Positions 46,174-54,199 of a stretch of DNA of 64,000 nucleotides are shown in pieces (position 1 is the stretch's first letter; each line of letters starts with the position of its first letter). This DNA is from RGIG3701 sp030530205 (GTDB lineage Bacteria; Planctomycetota; Planctomycetia; Pirellulales; Thermoguttaceae). The stretch spans positions 14,258 to 78,257 of the forward strand of contig JAUMVK010000017.1 in NCBI GenBank assembly GCA_030530205.1, given 5' to 3'. The position numbers and the translations under genes were made by a program. The notes under the pieces are model-generated. The model had not been told where the DNA came from, ran no database searches, and saw only the letters and a program-made list of their open reading frames with translations.

Positions 46174-47234
46174 AGCAATTTTCTCCAGACTTTTCCGATG
46201 ACATTTCCCGCGAGTTTCAGCGTTGCGATGGGGTTCAATCCGTTTTTGAGACCGGTCAGAACATCATACGCCATGGACTTGAAAGGCTGGAACCGCTGGA
46301 AGTAACGTCCAGTAAAAACCTCCCAAAAAAACAGCGGGAAGAAGATGAAAAAGTTCCGCTGGAGGTGGTATCGATTCGGGTAATGAACCTGATTTCCTTT
46401 CACGTACCGAATGCACCGGCGCTTATACGGCGAGTCCGGAACACCTTCGAGCCAGTCGAGAAACGCCTGAATTTTAGGTTCAAGGAGAAAATAAACTCCC
46501 GTCTCCCAACGGTAGCAGGTCCGTTCTTTAGACTGAATTTTCCGGAATTCCGCTTGCCAATCATCATGGAAACTGGCGTTTTGACCGTGAAATCGGTACT
46601 GAATTAGCGGTTCCCAAAGCGTCTTAACGTCAGCCAAAGCGGGGACACGCAGGAAGAGCAGCATATCGTGACCGAGGTCTTCCGGAATGGGCAAGACCTT
46701 TTCTAACAGTACACGCCGAACAGCCGAACAGCAACCGGGAGGATTATGTCGAGTACAGTTAGGCGAAAAAAGGTTCATTGCGGAGTTTAGCACGTGCGCA
46801 CGACTGATTTCTGAGCGGGCAATTCCCAAATCCCGGCCGTTTTCATCGATGGTCGAAGCTTCACAGTACACGAGACCAATTTCGGGCCGGGCTTCAAAAA
46901 CAGCCGACATTTTTTGAATTTTTTCCGGAAACCATACATCGTCCTGATCGCACAAAAACACGATGTCACCGGTACACCGTTCCATCACAGCCTCAAAATT
47001 CTTCGCAGGTCCCAACCCTTTTGTGTTTCTCTGAATCCGAACCGGAAATGGAACTTTTTCGGCCCAATGTTCCAGAATTTCCATGGTTCGGTCAGCAGAT
47101 CCATCATCCCCCACGACCACTTCATCCGGCAAACGGGTTTGCGCACCGAGCGAGTCGAGCTGTTCCTGGAGGAACCTCTCACCGTTGTACGTGCAAAGCG
47201 CGATGGAAATGGTCAAAGGGGAAGCATTTTTCAT
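46164..47234 (-). CDS. Glycosyltransferase family 2 (E)
   Basis: 356 residues. LTISIALCTYNGERFLQEQLDSLGAQTRLPDEVVVGDDGSADRT, FLCDQDDVWFPEKI and CTRHNPPGCCSAVRRVLLEKVLPIPEDLGHDML place it in the same paralogous GT2 group as A, C and D. ATGA overlap with the methyltransferase upstream. Confidence 0.86.
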   Translation of the reverse strand: MKNASPLTISIALCTYNGERFLQEQLDSLGAQTRLPDEVVVGDDGSADRTMEILEHWAEKVPFPVRIQRNTKGLGPAKNFEAVMERCTGDIVFLCDQDDVWFPEKIQKMSAVFEARPEIGLVYCEASTIDENGRDLGIARSEISRAHVLNSAMNLFSPNCTRHNPPGCCSAVRRVLLEKVLPIPEDLGHDMLLFLRVPALADVKTLWEPLIQYRFHGQNASFHDDWQAEFRKIQSKERTCYRWETGVYFLLEPKIQAFLDWLEGVPDSPYKRRCIRYVKGNQVHYPNRYHLQRNFFIFFPLFFWEVFTGRYFQRFQPFKSMAYDVLTGLKNGLNPIATLKLAGNVIGKVWRKLLCR

Positions 47235-48106
47235 GGATTTTTCTTCCCTCTTCGCCTCAAAATATTACTTAAAAAATCAAGTATATGGCTGAAAAAGGAG
47301 CCATACACGTATTTTACGTAATGACTTCTGTCATTATGCCAGTAAATATCAGAAGGCAGGTCCTCTTTGGATATGTTCATTTTTTGCCAGTTAAAGGCAA
47401 CAAGATCTTCCTTTTTTTCTGATGAAACACCGATTTTCATCACATACTGGAAAATCCAGGAATGTATATCTTTCACAATGAGACGCCGACAGGCCATTGG
47501 AAACTGGCGGATTTTGTCTTCCTCGATTCCTTTAACACTTCCAGATACTTTTTCAATCTTCAAACCCAGATTTCCAAAAAATTCGGGAAAGGTTTTGTAA
47601 GTAAAAAAACGAAGATGTGTACAATCCAGCAAACCAGACGGTGTATAAGTAAAATCATCCTGAAGCAATTTCATTTTAATGCTGGAATGGGCGATATTGG
47701 GAATCGAAACCACAAAGTGCCCATCGGGCTTCAGGAAACTCTTGAGTTTCGCCAGAGTCTCCGAGGGCTGGATCAAATGTTCCAATACATCACCCAAAAG
47801 GATAAAATCAAAAAAAGCGTGAAACTCGGGGAAGTCATCAACTGTGAATGTATTTAAATCAATAGGAAATAAACGTTCGAAGCCCCCGGTTTTTTCAGCT
47901 TCCTGAAGACTGTAGGGATTGTAGTCACACCCCCAGACGTGACATTCTTTCTCGTAATGCAGCGAACTTCCCATATCACCGCAGGCACAACCAACGTCCA
48001 GAACACGACTTCTGGGGGTGATCATACGGAATTCCTGGCCGCACGAGTCATTTTCCTCGGTGTTGATTTCATGACGATAACCTTCCGCTCTTTCTTCCCA
48101 ATCCAT
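47231..48106 (-). CDS. Class I SAM-dependent methyltransferase
   Basis: About 291 residues from the ATG at 48106, which follows the ATPase stop by one base; a TTG at 48145 inside the ATPase gene is less likely. The SAM motif is SRVLDVGCACGDMGSSLHYEKECHVWGCDYNP, followed by FDFILLGDVLEHLIQP and FLKPDGHFVVSIPNIAH. Glycan-cluster methyltransferases of this kind often modify or cap sugar chains, and chain caps are recognised by exporter ATPases with C-terminal domains like the one next door. That link is inference. Confidence 0.84.
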   Translation of the reverse strand: MDWEERAEGYRHEINTEENDSCGQEFRMITPRSRVLDVGCACGDMGSSLHYEKECHVWGCDYNPYSLQEAEKTGGFERLFPIDLNTFTVDDFPEFHAFFDFILLGDVLEHLIQPSETLAKLKSFLKPDGHFVVSIPNIAHSSIKMKLLQDDFTYTPSGLLDCTHLRFFTYKTFPEFFGNLGLKIEKVSGSVKGIEEDKIRQFPMACRRLIVKDIHSWIFQYVMKIGVSSEKKEDLVAFNWQKMNISKEDLPSDIYWHNDRSHYVKYVYGSFFSHILDFLSNILRRRGKKNP

Positions 48107-48107
48107 T

Positions 48108-49370
48108 TCATTTATCTCCCAATTCCAGCCATTTATATGGGACAACTACACGGCCAAAAAAGCCAACACCCGAAAATTCAAACTGAGAGGATTCTTTTGA
48201 AACCATCAAAAGGCCGGCCTGTGTCCATTCATCGACAAGAGTCACGAATTGACGTTCGTTGTAATTCTTGATCGAAACATATAATGGGTATTCCCCGAAC
48301 GTAATCGGCAATTCAGGAATGTGAAATTGAATCGCCCCGGTTTTTTCGAGTTTTTCCAAACGGTTGGGGGTTATGTACGTATTGATCTCAAATACATAAT
48401 CCATGACATTTCCAAAAACAACCTGGATCACAGGGTGCTCAATCGGAGCAAATGACTCGTATTCAACACGCACATAAAGTTCCTGGCCGCAATCTGTAAT
48501 GTACATCGGTGAAAGATCGTCGGGGGAAGGACCGATCAGAACGTTTTTGATTCGGGCACGACCATCGCCCGCACGGAGGTTGTAATTGTTACGTTGGGAA
48601 TTGGACTCTTCCTCGCTCCAGGCCTTGATATAATTGGAGATCACCTCTTTGGGCTTGCCGTCATCGATCAGTTTGCCGTGCTCCAGCAGGATCGCGCGGG
48701 AGCAGAGCTGACGCACCGCCGCCATGTTGTGCGAGACGAAAAGGACTGTACGGCCAGCATTGGCCACCTCGCTCATCTTGCCGAGGCACTTTTTCTGGAA
48801 CTGCGTGTCACCGACCGAGAGGACCTCGTCCACGATGAGGATCTCCGGGTCCAAATGTGCCGCCACCGCAAAACCCAGCCGCGCGGCCATGCCCGACGAG
48901 TAGCGTTTCAGCGGCATATCAAGGAACTCCTCGATCCCCGAAAAATCGACTATCGAGTCGAAACTCGCGTCGATCTGCTTGCGGCTCATTCCAAGGATAG
49001 CGCCGTTGAGGTAAATGTTCTCGCGTCCGGTCAGATCACCGTGAAAACCCGCTCCAATTTCGATTAGCGCGCGCAGCCGACCGTTGACCTTCATAGAGCC
49101 GCGGTTGGGGGCGATGATCTGGGAAAGAATCTTCAGAAGCGTGCTTTTCCCCGCACCGTTGTGACCGATGATCCCGAGGCGTTCCCCTTCCTCGACCTTG
49201 AAATCAATGTCTGAGAGTGCCCAAAAGTCTTTATTCGCCAGCTCGTCTTTTTTAGGTCCTAACCCAACGAGGGACTTAAAAAAAGCGGGAATCGCATCGC
49301 GCAGACAGTCGTTGAACTCGCCGCGATGAAACTTTTTCCAAACGTGATTTAATTCAAGTGCAGTAGCCAT
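48108..49370 (-). CDS. Polysaccharide ABC exporter ATPase with C-terminal glycan-recognition domain (Wzt-like)
   Basis: About 420 residues. Residues about 1-240 are an ABC ATPase: Walker A GHNGAGKST, signature RYSSGMAARLGFAVA, Walker B EILIVDEVLSVGD, and switch His in LFVSHN. After about residue 260 a separate beta-sandwich domain (ELYVRVEYESFAPIEHPVIQVVFGN, FPLYVS-like segment EYPLYVSIKNYNERQF) matches the Wzt C-terminal domain that recognises the chain end in O8/O9-type export. I choose the ATG at 49370, since MATALELNHVWKKF is the normal start; the frame extends eight codons further. First gene of the cluster, preceded by a strong promoter and a palindrome. Confidence 0.88.
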   Translation of the reverse strand: MATALELNHVWKKFHRGEFNDCLRDAIPAFFKSLVGLGPKKDELANKDFWALSDIDFKVEEGERLGIIGHNGAGKSTLLKILSQIIAPNRGSMKVNGRLRALIEIGAGFHGDLTGRENIYLNGAILGMSRKQIDASFDSIVDFSGIEEFLDMPLKRYSSGMAARLGFAVAAHLDPEILIVDEVLSVGDTQFQKKCLGKMSEVANAGRTVLFVSHNMAAVRQLCSRAILLEHGKLIDDGKPKEVISNYIKAWSEEESNSQRNNYNLRAGDGRARIKNVLIGPSPDDLSPMYITDCGQELYVRVEYESFAPIEHPVIQVVFGNVMDYVFEINTYITPNRLEKLEKTGAIQFHIPELPITFGEYPLYVSIKNYNERQFVTLVDEWTQAGLLMVSKESSQFEFSGVGFFGRVVVPYKWLELGDK

Positions 49371-49405
49371 AAGCGTGTTAAAATAGGAAAACATCTGACT
49401 ACTCT

Positions 49406-49433
49406 ATTATAACCAAATACTGCAGGAAGTCAA
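49406..49433 (-). promoter_or_regulatory. Main promoter of the polysaccharide cluster
   Basis: Minus strand -35 TTGACT (49428-49433), 16-base spacer, -10 TATAAT (49406-49411), about 35 bases upstream of the exporter ATPase start. A palindrome (49420-49458) overlaps its -35 side. Confidence 0.7.
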
Positions 49434-49458
49434 GCCCAGTTTTTGGCTTGACTTGCAG
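49420..49458. promoter_or_regulatory. Inverted repeat overlapping the -35 region, possible operator
   Basis: CTGCAGGAAGTCAAGCC (49420-49436) pairs with GGCTTGACTTGCAG (49445-49458) across a short loop, with one two-base bulge. Placement over the -35 hexamer suggests a repressor site. It could instead be a hairpin; no long T-run follows on the polysaccharide-cluster side. Confidence 0.45.
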
Positions 49459-49635
49459 AAACATTAAAATCATCTCCTGCAGAAATCACCTGCGTCTTGA
49501 GGTTCAAAGAGAAATGGCTGGGATGTTATTTATGTTTTTGTTTCATCCACTGAACCTGTTCGCGTTTTAACTGTTTTTCAGGTACATGATTACCGATGAA
49601 CCAGAAAAATTAAAAAAATCTTCAAGCCCCCCCCC
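49459..49635. other. Gene-free stretch between cluster promoter and tRNA promoter
   Basis: No convincing coding frame. AT-rich, ending in a run of nine C residues (49627-49635) directly against the -35 of the tRNA promoter. Nothing else recognised. Confidence 0.6.
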
Positions 49636-49663
49636 TTGCGAAAAATTAAAAATCAGTTATACT
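49636..49663 (+). promoter_or_regulatory. Promoter for tRNA-Val
   Basis: -35 TTGCGA (49636-49641), 16-base spacer, -10 TATACT (49658-49663), about 57 bases before the mature tRNA start. Confidence 0.5.
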
Positions 49664-49719
49664 TTTTCATATAAATGTCGAGAGTGTGTTAGGCATTTAT
49701 GACTTTATTTTTTCAATTC

Positions 49720-49793
49720 GGGCGTTTAGCTCAGCTGGTTAGAGCGCCGTGCTCACACCGCGGAGGTCACTGATTCGAGTTCAGCAACGCCCA
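49720..49793 (+). tRNA. tRNA-Val (anticodon CAC)
   Basis: 74 bases. Acceptor arms GGGCGTT (49720-49726) and AACGCCC (49786-49792) pair perfectly, with A as discriminator. The D-arm is GCTC..GAGC; the anticodon stem CCGTG/CGCGG closes the loop CTCACAC with anticodon CAC. The T-loop is TTCGAGT, with one mismatch at the base of its stem. CCA is not encoded. A tyrosine recombinase gene follows at once, so the 3' end of this gene is the likely attachment site of the island to its right. Confidence 0.93.
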
Positions 49794-49881
49794 CTCCGCG
49801 TTTCGTCTCGTGTTTTACGGGACGAAACGATTTTTTTGTTCTTGCCATTTCGTTTGACCGCCGAGGTCATTTTGGTATGAA

Positions 49882-49920
49882 GTCATACCAGTCATACCAA
49901 AGTCATACCTCGGTCATACC
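49882..49920 (+). repeat. Four direct GTCATACC repeats, candidate integrase arm sites
   Basis: GTCATACC at 49882-49889, 49891-49898, 49902-49909 and 49913-49920, with steps of 9, 11 and 11 bases, plus an inverted near-copy GGTATGA at 49874-49880. They lie between the tRNA and the recombinase start, about one helical turn apart, as arm-type integrase or excisionase binding sites do near attachment sites. Confidence 0.65.
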
Positions 49921-50046
49921 CGAAAAGTCCTTTTTTTCCGGTATTAAGGAGACAAAGAAATGAACAAAAATTAAAAAAATTCAAAAATTTCAAAAACTTC
50001 AAGAAAATCGGAAAATTTTTCTGAAAAATCTTCCGAAACGCCTGCG

Positions 50047-51360
50047 GTGCAGGCCAAAAACTCTAAAAAATCTCCGAAAATCTCGAAGAAACTCCTCCGC
50101 CAGATCGGAGGCAAGGTCCCCAGCATTTACACCACCCAGAGGGGCGATTTATACTGCACCTACCAGAAACGAAAGATCTACCTCGGGCGCGATCCCCAGC
50201 AGGCACGGACCAAACTCTACGAAATGCTCCTGCGCGAAACACGCAGCTACGAGCCGGATCAGGTCCCGCCAGCCGTTCATCGGGCAAAGCCCAGGCCGAT
50301 CGTGAAAGTGGAGCCGGCCCCGGAGCCTTCTCCCACGATTTGCCAGCCGGTCGCCGGATTGCGGGTCATGGAGCTGGTCCTCCACTACCTGAACCAATTC
50401 CGCGACAAGACCCGCTTTCACTCGGTCCGGACGGCCCTGCGGGTGGTCAAGGAACGGTACGGGGACATGGACGTGGAGGATTTCGGCCCGCTGGCCTTGA
50501 AGGATTGCCGCGAGCAGTTCATCGCCGCCAACTACGCCCGGCGTTACATTAACGACCTGACGGGTTACATCGTGCAGATGTTCAAGTTCGGCGTGGAGAA
50601 CGAGCTGGTCTCGGAGAGCACAGCCGCCCGGCTGAATTACGTCAAACCGCTACGGATGGGCGAGGCCCGGGACAATCCCCCGCGGGAAGAAGTCCCCGAT
50701 ACCGAGATTCTGAAAACACTGCCGCACCTCCTGCCCACGATCCGCGACATGGTGATCCTGCAGCGGATCAGCGGCATGCGACCGAGCGAGCTTTTCCGCA
50801 TGACGCTCGAGCAATTCGTGAAGCGAGATCCCGACGGCTGGGTTTATATGCCCTTCAAGCATAAGACCCAGATTCACAACAAGTCGCGCGTGATCGGCTT
50901 CGGGAAATACGAGATCGCCATTCTGGAACGGCACGCCCGCGGCAAGCAGCCCGACGAGCCGCTGTTCAGCCCGCGCGACGCATGGCTCGAACGCGCCGAG
51001 CGCCTGGGCTACAAAACGCCTCAGCCCCAGCCGAACTACAACAATTACTACACAAAGGACAGCTACAGCACCAACATCGCCCGCACGATTAAAAGGGCGA
51101 ACGAGCGGATGCGGAAAGAAGGCCGTCCGGAATCTGACCTGATCCAGCACTGGTCGCCGTACCAGCTGCGACACGCGACTGCGACGTTCCTCTCGCTGCT
51201 GATGAGCCGCGACGCCGCCGCGACCGCCCTCGGGCACGCCTCGACGAACACCACGCAGATCTACGACCACTCCGAGGTGGAAAAGGCCCTGCGGTTCGTG
51301 AGGGAGCGAGACAAAACCTGCGGCGGCGCGATCGCCGGACTGATCCACCAATTTGAATAA
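50047..51360 (+). CDS. Tyrosine recombinase (island integrase), probable 5' nonsense mutation
   Basis: 437 residues from the GTG at 50047. The catalytic domain has Arg245 (SGMRPSEL), the box YQLRH (372-376, with Tyr where most families have His), His397 (LGHAS) and the nucleophile Tyr406 (TQIYDHSE). The Tyr/Gln-x-x-Arg box is common in planctomycete integrases. The best start signal lies upstream: AAGGAG (49946-49951) before an ATG at 49960 in the same frame, but the fifth codon (49972-49974) is TAA. The codons between TAA and GTG encode a Lys/Ser-rich stretch that continues the style of the downstream N-terminus, so the original protein probably began at 49960. Either the gene is damaged, or it starts at the GTG without a good RBS. 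A terminator hairpin follows at 51383. Confidence 0.85.
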   Translation: MQAKNSKKSPKISKKLLRQIGGKVPSIYTTQRGDLYCTYQKRKIYLGRDPQQARTKLYEMLLRETRSYEPDQVPPAVHRAKPRPIVKVEPAPEPSPTICQPVAGLRVMELVLHYLNQFRDKTRFHSVRTALRVVKERYGDMDVEDFGPLALKDCREQFIAANYARRYINDLTGYIVQMFKFGVENELVSESTAARLNYVKPLRMGEARDNPPREEVPDTEILKTLPHLLPTIRDMVILQRISGMRPSELFRMTLEQFVKRDPDGWVYMPFKHKTQIHNKSRVIGFGKYEIAILERHARGKQPDEPLFSPRDAWLERAERLGYKTPQPQPNYNNYYTKDSYSTNIARTIKRANERMRKEGRPESDLIQHWSPYQLRHATATFLSLLMSRDAAATALGHASTNTTQIYDHSEVEKALRFVRERDKTCGGAIAGLIHQFE

Positions 51361-51382
51361 CGCGGGATTCGGACCAAAAACC

Positions 51383-51424
51383 CCGGTTTTAGAGCATAAT
51401 CATGGCTCTGAAACCGGTTTTTTT
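51383..51424 (+). terminator. Rho-independent terminator after the integrase
   Basis: Stem CCGGTTTTAGAGC (51383-51395) with GCTCTGAAACCGG (51405-51417), one T-G pair, nine-base loop, then seven T residues. A partial look-alike without the second arm is at 52597. Confidence 0.8.
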
Positions 51425-51538
51425 ATGGAATTTGCGCCTGGCCGATCGTGGAAATGAAACCACCGAGACCACAGATTTCAAGATCAAACCGGACGGTTCA
51501 CGGCGGATCTGTGCACCCCGAGGAAGTTCCCTTTTTCG

Positions 51539-52513
51539 TTACCATTCCAAGTACGGCGTGAGTCGTTCGTCAAATAGGCGGATGAAATTTTTAACTTTTT
51601 CTTTAAAATCTGATCTCTGCCGCCATGAATCTGAATACGCTATAGCATCTACTAGTTCAAAAGTAGCACTTTCTACATCTTGGTAATAATCGTGGTTTTC
51701 GTAGGGAACATTTTCTGTTAATTTATCGAGTTCTGCCAGAAGTGTATCCTGCCAAGTTTCATAGTTTAATTTGTATCCTTGTTGAATGAAACCTGGTTCA
51801 TTGACCAATGCTAAATATCTTTCTTTTTGTTCTTCCAGATACCGTGCGTGTTTACCTATTTGTTTTTTATCTGATTCTGGACATTGGGACCAGTCCAGAG
51901 TTACAGATTTTAAAATTTTAGAGGTGTCAGGCGTTCCACGCCATTCCAAATATGGTGAACAGTTTTGTTTGATGATTGCGAAATATTTTTTTTCTTCAGT
52001 ATAATAATTTCGATCTTGTGATATGAAAGCACCGGCAACACTGATTAGGGCATTATAAGCTTCTCGAATATCGTCATATTCTTTGAGACGTGACCCGTAT
52101 AGGTAGTGACCTAAATCCCAGAATCCTTCTTTTGCCTTATCTTGTAAAATTTTGACTTCAAGTACGGTTTGTAATGAGCGGTATTGTTTTTGTAATGCTA
52201 TAACATTCCTTGCGTGTTGGCCGATGAACTTTTTTTCTTCAGGTGTTATCGTTCTATAATCGCCTTGTATTTCTGAAGATTCATTCGATATACTGGGTGC
52301 GTTGGATGCTATTTCTGAGCGAAAATTTTGGCAACTGCTCCAGATTAGGGTGATTAGGAGTATCCAGAGTAAGCAACCACACCCCGTGCCTGCCGGCGTT
52401 TTGTGAAAAGGTTTCTTTTGTTTGGTGGGTACTGTCTGCTTCTTTCCGGATTTTTTCGGTCGGTTTGTGAAGTCCAGAGGATCTCGGCCTTCCCATTCGT
52501 CGAAAATGTTCAT
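51539..52513 (-). CDS. Membrane-anchored protein with internal duplication, unknown function
   Basis: 324 residues. A basic cytoplasmic N-terminus (about 1-43) precedes one helix (GCGCLLWILLITLIWSS, about 44-60), so a single-pass protein with an outward C-terminal domain, possibly lipid-modified near Cys61. The rest is two homologous halves, about 91-191 and 212-324. Each starts with a pattern like KKxIGxHAR...QKxxYxxL and ends in (S/T)PYLEW. No family recognised. The gene is clearly lower in GC than the island genes around it and runs opposite to them; RBS GGAAAGG is good. A recent insertion is likely. Confidence 0.7.
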   Translation of the reverse strand: MNIFDEWEGRDPLDFTNRPKKSGKKQTVPTKQKKPFHKTPAGTGCGCLLWILLITLIWSSCQNFRSEIASNAPSISNESSEIQGDYRTITPEEKKFIGQHARNVIALQKQYRSLQTVLEVKILQDKAKEGFWDLGHYLYGSRLKEYDDIREAYNALISVAGAFISQDRNYYTEEKKYFAIIKQNCSPYLEWRGTPDTSKILKSVTLDWSQCPESDKKQIGKHARYLEEQKERYLALVNEPGFIQQGYKLNYETWQDTLLAELDKLTENVPYENHDYYQDVESATFELVDAIAYSDSWRQRSDFKEKVKNFIRLFDERLTPYLEW

Positions 52514-52745
52514 GACTTACCTTTCCAACAGGTATTTTACACAAATGAGTAATTTTCTAACAAAAAATTCGGTTCATCCGGTAATTGCATATACCTAAAC
52601 CCCGGACAGGTTCAGAGCATAATGATAAAAAATACCAAACCATTTACACAGGAAGAACCACATCCACCTTTGAATTATATCACAGATAAAGAGTTCGTCA
52701 ATACCGAGTCATTGACATTTTCAGAAAATCAACTGCAAAATCATA
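52514..52745. other. Low-GC stretch between opposite genes
   Basis: Holds the upstream region of the membrane-anchored gene and an AACCCCGG..AGAGCATAAT segment (about 52597-52626) resembling the left arm and loop of the terminator at 51383. The abrupt rise in GC near 52745 marks the end of the low-GC insert. Confidence 0.5.
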
Positions 52746-52838
52746 ATAAAGTTAGCCAACCGCGGAACCATCATCACGATCGACCGGCGCGAGATTGACG
52801 GCTACATCGGGCTGACCCAGAAAAAGCGGCGCGAGGTT

Positions 52839-53465
52839 TTGATTCCGAATCGTGAGTTCCGGTTCATCGAGGTGGTCGATCCGGCGGCGCTGGAAGTCAC
52901 CCAGCCGGAAACAAGTCAACCGGCGGAAATCACTCCTGATAATGAATCCGATCAGCTCTCAATCAATGAGGGCTTTTTTAATGCCCAGACCGAGCGCAAG
53001 ACCACCCGCCCGATGTACCTCCTGGTCGAACGTTACACGGTCGGCGGGACCGAAAGAAGCTGCTTCTGCGGCCTTGCCAACCGGCCCGAAAACCTCCACG
53101 AAGGCGACGAGCACACGGTCATCGAGACGCGCGAAGCGGTCTGGTGCGAGGAATTCGAGACGGACCCGGAAGAATGGGAACAGACCGAGGCCTTCGAGAA
53201 ATACCAGCGCAGCCACGAAAAAGGCTACCCGGCGGTCGATGTCGGCGACCCGTGGAACTACAGAGAACCGCAGCCCTGGCTCGACATGATCGCGCAGCTC
53301 AAGGCGCTGGGCCTGCCGCTGAGGTACGCGGAACGCTCGACCGCTTGGGCACGGGACCTCGCGATCCTCCAGGATGCGGGCTACACGTTCGGGAAGCTCA
53401 TCGACATCCAGGACCTTCACTACGGCTGCGGAAGCACGGAAAAGGCCCTCCTGCTGAACTACTAA
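52839..53465 (+). CDS. Unrecognised accessory protein, probably 5'-truncated
   Basis: 208 residues if started at the TTG at 52839. The frame stays open to 52716, and from about 52746 it reads NRGTIITIDRREIDGYIGL, which looks like real coding sequence, yet it contains no ATG, GTG or TTG. The open region stops looking coding where GC drops, so the original 5' end has probably been lost to the low-GC insert. The protein is acidic and has a FCGLANRPENLHEGD segment and a C-terminal DIQDLHYGCGSTEKALLLNY. I do not know the family. It begins a run of island genes (53535, 54200, 54568) of similar high-GC, acidic style. Confidence 0.6.
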   Translation: MIPNREFRFIEVVDPAALEVTQPETSQPAEITPDNESDQLSINEGFFNAQTERKTTRPMYLLVERYTVGGTERSCFCGLANRPENLHEGDEHTVIETREAVWCEEFETDPEEWEQTEAFEKYQRSHEKGYPAVDVGDPWNYREPQPWLDMIAQLKALGLPLRYAERSTAWARDLAILQDAGYTFGKLIDIQDLHYGCGSTEKALLLNY

Positions 53466-53534
53466 ACCACCCCCCACGAGCCGCCCGCACCGGCGCGGGT
53501 GGCTTCACCATCAAACCAGAAAGGACTTAAAACC

Positions 53535-54179
53535 ATGACCAACAAAACCCAAAAGACCAAAAAACCGACCCGCTGCTGCCTGACCGAAACCATCCTCAAA
53601 AAGTTCTTCCCCGCCCTGGAGGAACCCGGAGAGACAAACGATGAACCCGGCTATACCGAGACCTTCCTCGGCACCATCATGACCTACCCGGACGGCGACG
53701 CAACGCTCATCATCGACCCGGAGCTTCTCGACGCCATCGAATGGAGCGACCCGAGCGACCCGGGCGCCTGGATCGAGCTGCCCGAAGGGGCCGTGGTCAC
53801 CTCCCACGATCGGCCCGAGGAAATCGCCGAAATCATCGACACGCTCATCATCAACGCGATCCAGCAAAAAGCCGATCGTGAGCAGACGAAACGCAGGCGG
53901 GCGCGGAATGATTTCTGGCACCTCGCACGGATGACCGCCCGGAGCCTCGGGACCGAGATCGACATCTACGAAACCACGACCGGCGACGCGGATCCCACGG
54001 GAGACGGCAGAGATGCGCCCTGGTTCGGCTGGACCATTTACAACACGGACCATGAACCATTCCCGGCCTTCCCGGTCCCGCCGATCGACTTCCGCGACAC
54101 CAACGCCACACGCAGCCTGATGGCCCAGCTGCGCCTCTGGCTCAAGCAGACCACCACCCACGAACAGACCGAGGAATGA
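53535..54179 (+). CDS. Unrecognised acidic island protein
   Basis: 214 residues from the ATG at 53535 (AAAGGA upstream); an earlier in-frame start at 53499 lacks an RBS. Strongly acidic (PALEEPGETNDEPGY, DPELLDAIEWSDPSDPGAWIELPEG), with a basic stretch QTKRRRARNDFWHLAR in the middle. No family recognised; small acidic island proteins include DNA mimics and phage-like regulators, but nothing here shows that directly. 69 bases after the preceding gene and 20 bases before the next. Confidence 0.65.
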   Translation: MTNKTQKTKKPTRCCLTETILKKFFPALEEPGETNDEPGYTETFLGTIMTYPDGDATLIIDPELLDAIEWSDPSDPGAWIELPEGAVVTSHDRPEEIAEIIDTLIINAIQQKADREQTKRRRARNDFWHLARMTARSLGTEIDIYETTTGDADPTGDGRDAPWFGWTIYNTDHEPFPAFPVPPIDFRDTNATRSLMAQLRLWLKQTTTHEQTEE

Positions 54180-54199
54180 ACCACGAAAGGAGCGCTAAA

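Noticed and set aside
51402..51686. Plus-strand frame of 94 codons after the integrase
   Set aside because: Its start lies inside the loop of the integrase terminator and it overlaps the membrane-anchored gene on the opposite strand; no RBS.
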